In this document: positions 10,537 through 19,161 of the stretch, in pieces
Position numbering within the stretch: the stretch's first letter is position 1
Layout: each line of letters begins with the position of its first letter
Notes under the pieces: generated by a model
What the model was told of the DNA's origin: nothing
What the model saw: the letters and a program-made list of their open reading frames with translations, nothing else
Databases searched by the model: none
From: Coprinus comatus
Taxonomy: Eukaryota > Basidiomycota > Agaricomycetes > Agaricales > Agaricaceae
Assembly: GCA_034638255.1 (NCBI GenBank)
Contig: JAWPGT010000006.1
Coordinates: forward strand, 62,001 to 126,000
Direction: 5' to 3'
Length of the DNA stretch: 64,000 bases
Position numbers and translations under genes: made by a program

Positions 10537-11658
10537 TTAAGGACTCGGTGGAAAGTCCCCTGTTGTTACCATCGAGTTAGTACTATTCCATTCAACTGCC
10601 CTTCGAACTGCCACTTGATAAATAACCAATACCGATGCTAGCGACTGTAAATTAATAATATTTCATCAGCAAATCCTCATCTAAAGCGGGTACTACACAA
10701 AAAAGAAACACATCAAAGTACATACCTGTGTCGGAGCAAGAATAGATACCATCATTGTTCCATAGGCTTTCCCAGTCGCAATTCCAACCACAGCCACGAT
10801 CGTAACCGGAATATTCAAAGCTGCAGATTCCAATACGATCCCAACAATTCGCAAATGCTCTCGTGAATTCAAGTTATGAAAATATTTTCTCGCAGTATGG
10901 TGGTGAATTAGAAGACGGATTACAATATAGGATGATGCTGATATGTTCACCAAGATGTTGGATAATAGTGCGATTGAATATAAACTTGGTGGTCCTAGAC
11001 CTGCCGTTCCTATGATACAAGCAACTAATTGTTCAATGTTAGTTGTCTCTGGATTTCGTAAGAAGAACTGAAGACAGGCTCACTGATGCTGATGAAACTT
11101 AGTATAAGGGGTAATATCCAGAATACATTATGTATGAGGATTTGCTTTAGAGAGAGCGCTTTCTGTACTTTATAACATCGCCATACCTAACAACTAGTTA
11201 GTAAAAACAACATTTCAACAAGAGAGAGATCAAGATACCAACCAAAAGTCCATCACATAATGCCCCAATAAAAGAAAGAAGTGAATTCAAGACCACCCCA
11301 TATGAAGAATGTGTATAATGTTACTGTCCGATCTCATGACCGATACAATGATTTGATTAATTGAGATGAGATGTACCACTGCATAGATGACGTTTACAAA
11401 CAACAGCAGAGTGATATACCATCTCAAGAATTTTTGTAACTTTGTTCCTTCTTCAAATCCCTCTTCTTTACTACGACATCCACCCAGAATTTTGAAACAA
11501 ACCAATCCCAGTACTATTAATGCACCACAAACTAACCATCCAACAGTCGTTCCTATTGCCCAAAGAGGTACTTCATGACCTAGGTGTATACATGCTTCTC
11601 GAATTTCGGTGTCTTCAGTTAAGAGATTACATCTTGGAAAGGGAGAAAAGTTTGTCAT
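10537..11658 (-). CDS. 7TM family protein, paralog 1 (apparent one-base frameshift)
   Basis: One of four members of a basidiomycete multi-pass membrane family in this window (others at 49768, 51180 and 59503). The start at 11658 (MTNFSPFPRCNLLTEDTE) matches the MTTPTFPRCNIL start of paralog 2. TM1 is WAIGTTVGWLVCGALIVLGL. Later exons give CDGLL-VWRCYKVQKALSL, the stretch ILPLILSFISI, LVNISASSYIVIRLLIHHH, the conserved EHLRIVGIVLESAALNIPVT, and a last exon SLASVLVIYQVAVRRAVEWN ending at 10537. At about 11289-11292 the frame breaks: the next conserved piece (LNSLLSFIGALCDGLL) is reached only if one T is restored in TCTTG. Either the gene is newly inactivated or the sequence has an indel error. 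The function of the family is unknown; the seven hydrophobic segments suggest a receptor-like or transporter-like membrane protein. Confidence 0.7.
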
Positions 11659-12589
11659 CCTCGTAAGCACATGAAGTCGTTGGTGGTGTTTTTGTGTGTG
11701 TGTGTGGGTTGGCAGTGATGATATAACGAATGGCTTGCAGGGTTCTCGTTTTATATATAGAGATGACAAAGGTCACATAGTAACAGTGGTGTTTTCTGAA
11801 ACGTCTGAAACTAAACATAGCCATAACTTATATGATCAACTTGCGCTAAAGCACTAAGCGTCCGCAGCCTCCGGAATCTCCATATCATCTTACAACACTC
11901 ATTTCACTTTCAATTTCAAAAACATGATTGAGACTATGATTCTGCCGATACCAATGTAACTCCTGATAAAAATCAATGGAAAGAGACGGACGCACACACA
12001 GCCTACACTGTACAACACAAAAGCTCTTGAATAGATTGTAGCGAGAAACCTGGTTCTCACATCACATACATTTATAGATGACCTGACATGGATACGCAGT
12101 ATATAGACAATGCATGTCCGTCAAACCCAGAATTTGATGTATAAAAGTAATTTCGCAAGACCGACCACTCCTTCGAGCTTTCAAGCTTCAAGCCTCCTTT
12201 GACGAGTCTTTAACTTCTTCATCGGACAGTTTGACCAACACCAACTTTTGAACGGGTTAACACAGGATTTCTCAATGCGTTGGTACCATCCTATTTTCCC
12301 CCCGGCCCTTCCGCTTTCACTCCCTGCTTCCAAGATCAGGACTCAGGAGACTCGGGGGTAACTGGGGTTAAGTCTAGTAGTGTATATGGGAGATGAAATA
12401 CTGTAAGCTCCTAAACCAAGATTTCAACTTAAGTGCATATGCACGTTGAATTTTTTATTATTCAGACTATCAGTGCTCAGCGCTCAGCCTTTATAGCATA
12501 CCCCAATGCATTCAGTCGTGATCTGACTCTAGAAGACATAGGAGTATGTGATGAAGCTAACTTGCTTTATAACCTACGAAAAACCGTTA
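11659..12589. other. Intergenic region
   Basis: About 930 bp upstream of 7TM paralog 1. Contains a short (GT)n tract at 11694-11706, a few hexamer-scale repeats and no recognisable gene. From about 12540 similarity to 16600 begins. Confidence 0.4.
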
Positions 12590-13057
12590 TTTTTTTTTTT
12601 GTGATATACCTGTGCGATTTCTGGCCAAGAATAACGTCGATATCTTTCTACCCACTCCTACGTATTCAAGAGTAGCAGAAGGGAGAGGGGCGACCACAAA
12701 TAAGGTCCTAATGCACGAACTATTATAACATTGTACAGCTGTACTTGCATACTTCACAAAAATGCGATATATTTCATGAAAAGAACTGCTACCCAAGATG
12801 ATTAGCTACTATATAACTGAAACAATACAACCAGCCAAAAAGGACGAGAGGGTATATCAGGTATAACCAAAATTGAAAACACCTTAACCTCCGCCTCTCC
12901 ACTTTACTTATAATTGAGCATTCGTGCTACACACCATCATAACTAGCACCACCAGCCTATAAAAAACGTGTATTTACAAGTAATCAATGTGCGCGGTAAT
13001 TCAACTGAACATCGCGAGTGTTACCTACCTTTCGAAGACGAATAACAATTGGCTCCT
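12540..13057. repeat. Segmental duplicate of the coactosin 3' region (source 16600-17430)
   Basis: This segment matches 16600-16663 and then 16945-17430 with moderate divergence; shared landmarks are ctgtacagctgtacttgcat, tgattagctactatata and gcgcggtaattcaactgaac. It lacks the 281 bp inserted in the other copy at 16664-16944. It ends abruptly inside a coactosin exon at about 13057, where the dispersed repeat (copy 2) starts. Confidence 0.88.
12927..13057 (-). pseudogene. Duplicated 3' fragment of the coactosin gene
   Basis: On the minus strand, 13057-13029 encodes part of EEPIVIRLRK of the penultimate coactosin exon. An intron follows, and then a last exon AGGASYDGV-stop at 12927, as in the intact gene at 17298-18252. 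Everything upstream of this is missing and replaced by the dispersed repeat, so it cannot make a coactosin. A few bases are inserted at the donor site (ttacctacctt instead of ttacctt). Confidence 0.85.
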
Positions 13058-13830
13058 CTGATACTGTCAGCTAGTCTGCGCACGGACCATAGGCTATTAT
13101 TTAACTTAATATGGCAATACGTGGGGGGCGGCACCTGGGTGGCAACTGTGCCCTGACTATGCCACAATCTAGCCACACTTATTGGTAGCCTTTGGATAAA
13201 TACATTCACCAGTGAGACGGACAACCTCGGACAACGTTCAGACAATCCCTTGCGAAGAGGGTGTCCGGATCATTGTTTGTAGACAAGTGTGTTTAACCGG
13301 GTCGCAACTTGATTTGCGAGGCTATCATTAACAAGGTTATTAAATAGTCAACCAGGGAATACTGCCATGATCTGCTCAGATATCGGAGGTTCTTTCCGTA
13401 CAACATGGGACTAAGTAATCGCCCAAGTCTTACCGTAGCTGTATTTGACTTCCTCGGAGATAAGTTAATGAAGGCGAGCCTCCCTCTTTGATAAAACCCC
13501 TCCGATCTTCCGAAGAGCTTGAATATGATTACAACAAAAAACAAATGCATTGGTAGTGCTCAATGGTAGTAACTCGGAGGTAAACGACATTGAAATCTAC
13601 TTCGTGGATCGGGCTGCACAGAAACGTTAATCTTCGAATTTTTCGTGATCCGGGAGTATCTAACGTAACAAAACTTAAAATCACAATCAAACTCAATGAC
13701 AATGCGGTTTGATATAGAGAGTTGTAGTTTTGATAGATCTAAAATCTCAATGTACAGACCGAGTACTAACGAACAGTACTATATATGGTTTTCCCCAATA
13801 GGCCGTTCCAAGTCTGATGTAAATATCAAT
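13058..13830. repeat. Dispersed repeat, copy 2 (partner at 9102-9842)
   Basis: Matches 9102-9842 in the same orientation over its full length, with indels (for example an extra ctgggtggcaac at about 13131). Its left edge is fused to the coactosin fragment, whereas in copy 1 the same edge abuts the U2 promoter. That shared sharp boundary supports a defined element end. No coding capacity recognised. Confidence 0.85.
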
Positions 13831-13937
13831 AAAACCTTCTTTGTGACTTTTTCTATTCATCTACCCAAGGTCGGTGTCTAAATACTAACTAGGTTCTATC
13901 ACAAACCAGAAGGAAAGGAATCAAGTGTACAAATAAC

Positions 13938-14215
13938 ATGAAAATACGGAGAGAAGAGAGTTCGAAGATAAAATTAACGACTACTAGTGGTGGTGGTGGT
14001 GGTGGTGGTGGTTCTGGGAGAAACAGATCTCCAGCTTCTGGTTTCCATAAAACTGATGAAAGGAGAAGGAGACGAAGCAAGAGGGATCAAGCACCAGGAC
14101 AAGAGAGAAGATGTCGTAGTCACCAAGGTCAAGAGAATCGAGGGCAAGGTCAAATTCCTACTATGCCAGATATTGGTGGACCTGGAAGCAGAACGTTTTT
14201 GATTTATATTATTGG
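13938..14215 (+). other. Open frame, possibly a relic of an SM-family (Sec1/Munc18-like) gene
   Basis: A frame with a Gly run (GTG-type repeat at 13988-14012) and a basic middle, ending GSRTFLIYIIGG followed by a plausible GTAAAT donor at about 14218. The end resembles the beta-strand-plus-GG pattern in the last domain of Sec1/Munc18 proteins (hydrophobic-IIFILGG), but no following exon is recognisable before the next gene at 14390. This is weak evidence: it may be a small lineage-specific gene, a decayed gene fragment or chance. Confidence 0.22.
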
Positions 14216-14389
14216 AGGTAAATTTTTTATTCTCTCTTAGTAGTTATGGGAAGAAAAAGAAATAAATGAGTGTTATGGTGTAAGTATTATCCACCCGATC
14301 ATATGAGGTACCGTTGTAGATAAAAGGCGGTGTGCTGGCCTTTTAAATTTTATCTCACGCTTGAGCACTACTAACCAATATCCATCAAC

Positions 14390-14890
14390 ATGTCTACCCA
14401 GCCAGCCCATGAACCATACCTCAAAGTCGGTGCCATCTATCTCCTACTCTTCATTCGTGACCGCGACATCAGCAAGGGATTCCATTGGGCGCTCTACCAC
14501 CACCGCAACACCAACGGCGGTTACAAGTTCAACGTGAAGCAGATGGGCTCGGGCTGGATCTGCGATAGCGCCCCAAACAACAGCATCATGAAGTCCTTTC
14601 TCCTTTGTGGCGCCCTGCGCATCGGTCACTGCGACCCTGTCGAGGCATCCGCGCTTGACTGGATTGATCGAGTCTCTCTGACTGAGCCGCCTGCACCCTT
14701 TGATATTTTCACGTGTCGAACGTGGACTATACACTGTGTTCGTGGTCTTGTGAACCAGGGTTTTGTCAAGTGCGGTGATGTTGATATTTTGGAGCGGGAG
14801 GCTAAAGCGTGGGCGACCAGCTATCACCTGAGTGCCCATGATGGGGTGATGCCTCGGCCTGTTGAGGATTCTCAAGTCTGCAGTCTTTGA
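14390..14890 (+). CDS. Hypothetical single-exon protein, GC-rich
   Basis: A 166-residue uninterrupted ORF starting MSTQPAHEPYLKVGAIYLLL. It has a compact, globular-looking sequence (FHWALYHHRNTNGGYKFNVK; later FTCRTWTIHCVRGLVNQGFV) with no signal peptide or TM segment. I recall similar short intronless proteins in many fungi but no named function. Its coding sequence is distinctly GC-rich, with C-ending codons in the first half, unlike the AT-rich, intron-rich neighbours. That is compatible with horizontal transfer or recent gain; that is inference. A TATA-like region and an A-rich leader precede the start. Confidence 0.65.
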   Translation: MSTQPAHEPYLKVGAIYLLLFIRDRDISKGFHWALYHHRNTNGGYKFNVKQMGSGWICDSAPNNSIMKSFLLCGALRIGHCDPVEASALDWIDRVSLTEPPAPFDIFTCRTWTIHCVRGLVNQGFVKCGDVDILEREAKAWATSYHLSAHDGVMPRPVEDSQVCSL

Positions 14891-16004
14891 AGGTATATCA
14901 ATCATGCATACATCCCTATACTCTCCACTAAACTCCGAAACATGTGCGATACACCCTTTTGAAGACGTTCGAGAAACTCCCGAGTGAGTTTTTTACGGTG
15001 ACTGGGACATAATAGTTTTTTCGTATTATTGGTAATGGGAAGGTCAACTAGTAGCTAGAGCTAGCAGTAGAAACATCAAAAAGTGTGAACCAGATGTGTT
15101 CTATCTATATCAGTCGCAAATCCATCAAAAAGTGAGAATAGCCCATACTCATCTGTATCTACCATAATATTGTGTATTAATATCACCCGTGCATGAAGAC
15201 AATTGTATGGGGAGGAGTCAGGACAAGAGAATGATTTCTCGACTAACGCAACAATACCTTGAGTACGTCCCTGAAGAAAGAAGAATCATGGGGCGGCTAC
15301 AAAAATGGTGGTGAGATAAGCGAAAACATTTTACGAAGGGACACACCCACATTACCCCAACCTGCACACTCGGGAGTCAACGATGCTGCGAGGCTGAAGA
15401 TTCCTCTGTGCCGGGCCAAATTCCTCCCCCCTTTTTTTGGTGACTTCGTGTTCCAATGTATTTACGTCGCCACATTTGATGAAGCCTTCATGGATGAACC
15501 GGTTTATGACGGACAGCGTCAGGTGCGACAAGTGAGGGTGTCGTAGCTGGGCGGTGGTTTATTCAACACGACCGCACTTGTGATCGTGTTTTCCAGCAAA
15601 TGACTAGGATCGCAGTAGCCCACTCGCATAAGGCCCACAAGGAACATAGACTTCATGAAGCCTCTTACAAGTTACACGACGCTAGTGATCGGCTATCCAG
15701 TTGCTGACGTGTATATTCCTGATGTGGTATTTTGTGACCGTATGTGGGATGGAGGTGGTGGTATGGTATAAGCCCCAGTGGAAGGTTGGACATCGTCACA
15801 TATATACCCGCACTGAGATTGACTGTTTATTGTGAAAGTAAAATGTTCATGTACTGAATTGTTTAATGAACGGACCTTAATATATATCATATTTCTCTCA
15901 TCATAAACGAAGTTAATCACGATGTTATGATGCATGAACGTGTTATGTTAATTGATTTTTTGAGATATAAGTATTCTATTTTATAAACTTCAAATGTCAC
16001 TATT
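14891..16004. other. Intergenic region
   Basis: About 1.1 kb without a supported gene. Frames such as 15259-15546 lack an ATG start and recognisable content. No repeat shared with the rest of the window was noticed. Confidence 0.4.
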
Positions 16005-16305
16005 GTAGTATCGTTCCTCCATTTTCTGTACTTAACCAAAACCTGTGATTCGTTTTTTCATGCATTTTTGCTGCAATGATAAAAGGAACCTTGCGAAACC
16101 TGTTTGTGAGAAAATATTGTGGAGAAAGCGGGGGAAGGATCAGAAAGAAAAAAAAAACAGAAGTTTTCAAAGTTTCGAAAGAAAAGAAAATGGGAAAATG
16201 AGAAAAACGTACGAAAGGAGCATTGATGTCTTTTTTTTTTGCATTTCTAAAATAGCAGCTTCTTGACATAATGCAGAAATCTCAGCACCAGTGAATCCTT
16301 CAAAC
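16005..16305 (-). pseudogene. Relic of an AAA+ ATPase (Afg2/Drg1-type C-terminus)
   Basis: On the minus strand, after an acceptor-like ATATTTAG at 16306, the sequence encodes FEGFTGAEISALCQEAAILE. This is the sensor-2 region of type II AAA+ ATPases of the Afg2/SPATA5 kind (GxSGAE...CQEAAL). It continues to DINAPFV and a GTACGT donor. After an intron-like stretch, the next piece gives QVLVKYRKWRND, as expected for the C-terminal KY-x-W region, but only with frame changes and an in-frame stop between. No Walker A/B exons are found upstream. It is a decayed gene end. Confidence 0.55.
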
Positions 16306-16599
16306 TAAATATTCAAATAATGAAATGAAACAAAGGAAAAACTCGTCTGTTGCATTTTGACCCACATTTCTGACCAACCAACTTGCCAGTAGTCCCATTC
16401 GGCCTCGCTCGCAAAGGGATCACCTTTCCCTGTCCCATCTTCCTTCCATCTCTCGAAGACTATTCTTGGAAATGCTTATAGTACCATAATGGTGGACCTT
16501 TTCTGCCAGTATCCAAATCTTCATCTTATTGGAATAAACCGAGAGTGATGTACACTGAAACAGAGACGAGGTAAGAGTGGGTAATGTAGTGAGTAATAA
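16306..16599. other. Intergenic region
   Basis: About 290 bp between the AAA+ relic and the duplicated segment. No feature recognised. Confidence 0.35.
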
Positions 16600-17430
16600 G
16601 ATGTGACGAAGCTAACTTGGTTTGTAACATACGAAAAACTATTATTTTTTGGCGATATACCTGTTGGAGTTAGGTGAGGCAAACACGTGTCGAGAACGTG
16701 TGTGGCATTGCAGGATGGTCCAAGCTGCATGTCTTAAATATGCCCGTGATTTTATTTCTTACTCATCTTCGTTCGCTTTGACCGTTTCTATTGTTATTAT
16801 GTATGTACTTAAGCTGTATGTACAACTCAATGTACCCTCAGTTCTCGTCTTCGAGTCTGAGGTTAGTATCTATACCCACTTTTCGTTCTACTATTTACTG
16901 ACTATTATCACGTAGTCTTAACATTGTGTTCTTATCAATACCTGCGTGATTTCTGGCTAAGAATGGCGTTAAAAACAACCATCTTTTAAAGTTGGAAAAA
17001 ATTATATTATTAAGAACTTCTACCCTCCCCTCCGGTGATACTCTTGTATTCAAGAGTAGCGAAAGGCAGAGGGAAACCACAAATCAGGTCCTAATGCATG
17101 AACCATTGTAACACTGTACAGCTGTACTTGCATACTTCACAAGATGCGGTATATCTTCACGAAAAGAATCGCTGCCCAAGATGATTAGCTACTATATAAT
17201 TACAACCACTCAAAAAAGACAAGAGGGTATATCAGGTATAACCAATTGAAAACACCTTAACCTCCGCCCTCCACTTTATTTATGGCGCTCGTGCGTGCTA
17301 CACACCATCGTAACTGGCACCACCAGCCTATAAAAACGTGTACATATGAGTAATCAATGTGCGCGGTAATTCAACTGAACATCGCGGGTGTTACCTTTCG
17401 AAGACGAATAACAATTGGCTCCTCTGCCAA
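16600..17430. repeat. Segment duplicated at 12540-13057 (coactosin 3' region and downstream DNA)
   Basis: This is probably the source copy, since it includes the end of the intact coactosin gene. Similarity to 12540-13057 is interrupted by a 281-bp insertion at 16664-16944 and by a smaller insertion near 16970-17015. Confidence 0.85.
16664..16944. mobile_element. 281-bp insertion with 7-bp target-site-like duplication
   Basis: Compared with the paralogous segment (gatatacctg-tgcgatttctgg at 12603-12625), this copy has 281 extra bases placed between two copies of ATACCTG (16657-16663 and 16938-16944). The arrangement is what a short non-autonomous element leaves on insertion. No clear terminal inverted repeat and no coding capacity are visible; element type unknown. 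A deletion in the other copy by recombination between the 7-bp repeats is an alternative. Confidence 0.5.
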
Positions 17431-18252
17431 ATCTTCTTTTTCTCTCGCAGCAACTTCTACAGAAAAGACCCTCAGAACGTTCTTGACGTCTGCCGTATGG
17501 ACCGAGATCTTTGTATATAGCGAACGCATGCACAGTAGAATAGATGAACGGCGAATCAGTACCGTTTGGATGAAGAAGTTCTTTGTTACAAACCTTGGCT
17601 TTCCTCATTACACCGCAGTCTTTACCTATCCAGACCTGTCGATCATCATCCCATAAACCAAACCAGCGGCGTTTTTGCAGTAAAATTGGCAAATCATAAT
17701 GGAATCCAAAGAAACGAAGTTCGAAGAAAGAGCCCAGAATGAAGCCGAACGCAAGAAGATCCACCACCACCATCCCCCCAAAAAAATCGAGTCGCGGGTT
17801 GTTTCATTTTCGGATTGGACATGGCGGGAAGACAAGATCAACAAAACGACACCGAGCGCGAAGCACGGAGAAGCAAGAAGCAAGAGTAGCAAGAAGAGAG
17901 GCCAAGTCAAAATTCTTCTCGATCTACGAAAAAAGAATAGGGAAACGACGGACCACAAGAATAAACTTTTCTCTGACAGACTCCTTGTCATTGGAGTACT
18001 TGACACGAACGTAGGCAAAAGAAGCGTTTGAGCTGCTCAGAACATCCTGAAGCTCCGCAAGACCCCCGTTTCCCGTCCGGGTGAGCTGAAGTTTGTCCGA
18101 GCGAGGAGATAGGTAGTCAAGGAGCAGCCAGTTAGTTTCGGTCTTGTCATCGCGGACGTCGAGATAGGCTATGGCTTTGATTAGGATATTAGATTGTGAT
18201 AGTGGTTAGACTACAAACCTTCAGTGATCTTTGGGTCGGAAAGGTCAGCCAT
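17298..18252 (-). CDS. Coactosin-like protein (ADF-H domain, F-actin binding)
   Basis: The spliced product is about 147 residues, starting MADLSDPKITEAIAYLDVRD at 18252 and ending KAGGASYDGV at 17298. Landmarks of the single ADF-H domain of coactosin are all present: AYLDVRDDKTETNWLLL, FAYVRVKYSNDKESVREKFI, VWIGKDCGVMRKAK, HTADVKNVLRVFSVEVAARE, EEPIVIRLRKAGGASYD. Coactosins bind actin filaments in the cytoplasm and counteract capping; length and order fit the family. Introns include a short one after exon 1 (about 18217-18174), a long one (about 17958-17648) and a 50-60-nt one before the last exon. The start lies 92 bp from the divergent rrg9 start. Its last two exons and 3' flank are duplicated at 12540-13057. 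Confidence 0.9.
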
Positions 18253-18343
18253 GGCAGCGGTGGATAGAACAAAGTAGGAATAGGGGATCACTCTATCTGA
18301 TTTCTCGGCATTTCCCGATCCCATTTCTTTTCCGTCGCTCACA
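18253..18343. promoter_or_regulatory. Short bidirectional promoter (coactosin / rrg9)
   Basis: Only 91 bp separate the start codons of the divergent coactosin and rrg9 genes. The gap contains cttttccgtcgctcaca just before rrg9, so transcripts of both must start within or overlap this gap. No specific factor site is claimed. Confidence 0.6.
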
Positions 18344-18943
18344 ATGTCTGCCCGTCTGCTACGCGTCTTCCGCTCCTACTCAACGTCTCCGCCATCAACA
18401 ACACACGTCGCTGCAGAAGCTCGTCGTAAATGGGGACTGGGAGGTGTACCTTCTCCCAGGTCTATACTCAACGATGACACCATACCCGTCGACCTTTCTG
18501 AAGACGACGATATAGTCAATGGTGCCAGACCAAACACACCTCCTCTTCATCTTCGTCGACCTCCATCAGATTCTACACCAACAGAATGGAGAGCCCATCG
18601 CCAATCCATAAAAGCTACTTTCCCAGAGGGTTGGCAACCACCTCGCAAAATTTCTAGAGAAGCTATGGACGGTCTACGAGAACTACACAAAGTAGATCCT
18701 GAAAGGTTCTCTACTCCAATACTAGCAGAACGCTTTAGAATAAGTCCAGAGGCTGTTCGAAGAATTTTGAAAAGCAAATGGGAACCTTCACAAGAAAGGA
18801 AAGCACAATGGGCTACAAAACAGCAACGTGCTAGAGCAGAGAAGTTGGAGCGCAAGAAACAGACATTTTTGAAGGAGAAAAAGGAGGCGGAAGATATTTG
18901 GCGAGGCAAGGAGTTCGGTGGTGGTCTGACATTGAAGGGATGA
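18344..18943 (+). CDS. rrg9: Rrg9 / neugrin-like mitochondrial protein (required for respiratory growth)
   Basis: A single exon of 199 residues. The N-terminus MSARLLRVFRSYSTSPPSTT is basic, Ser/Arg-rich and lacks acids, as a mitochondrial presequence should. The conserved core GWQPPRKISREAMDGLRELH and FSTPILAERFRISPEAVRRI, then LKSKW, is the Rrg9/neugrin domain, a helix-turn-helix-like region. The C-terminus is a basic coiled coil (KLERKKQTFLKEKKEAED). In yeast the protein is needed for respiratory growth and mitochondrial genome maintenance; neugrin, in the same family, is linked to the mitoribosome. Divergently transcribed from coactosin. Confidence 0.88.
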   Translation: MSARLLRVFRSYSTSPPSTTHVAAEARRKWGLGGVPSPRSILNDDTIPVDLSEDDDIVNGARPNTPPLHLRRPPSDSTPTEWRAHRQSIKATFPEGWQPPRKISREAMDGLRELHKVDPERFSTPILAERFRISPEAVRRILKSKWEPSQERKAQWATKQQRARAEKLERKKQTFLKEKKEAEDIWRGKEFGGGLTLKG

Positions 18944-19161
18944 AAAAAACGATGCGCATTTGTACATATATCTTAATAACATATTTAGCTCTAGTACACT
19001 TCGATCCCCCTAATACAATAGATAAGTGATATTTACAAGCTACCACTACACTGTCTCTTGAACGATATTTAACCAATAAAAAATAAATACCACCCCAAAG
19101 TCTTCGAAAAAAACTACGTACAACAAATTGGAGAATATAAATAAAAAGTCAAAGAAATGGA
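18944..19161. other. Convergent 3' intergenic region
   Basis: About 220 bp between the ends of rrg9 (+) and the P450 gene (-), AT-rich, with aataaa-like signals near 19075-19086. Confidence 0.4.

Noticed and set aside
9102..13830. Helitron interpretation of the dispersed repeat
   Set aside because: Not accepted as a call: CTAG at one edge is suggestive, but no good 3' hairpin, no constant TC end and no Rep/helicase gene were seen. Kept only as a hypothesis in the findings.
15259..15546. 95-codon plus-strand frame
   Set aside because: Opens with TTG instead of ATG and has no recognisable content.
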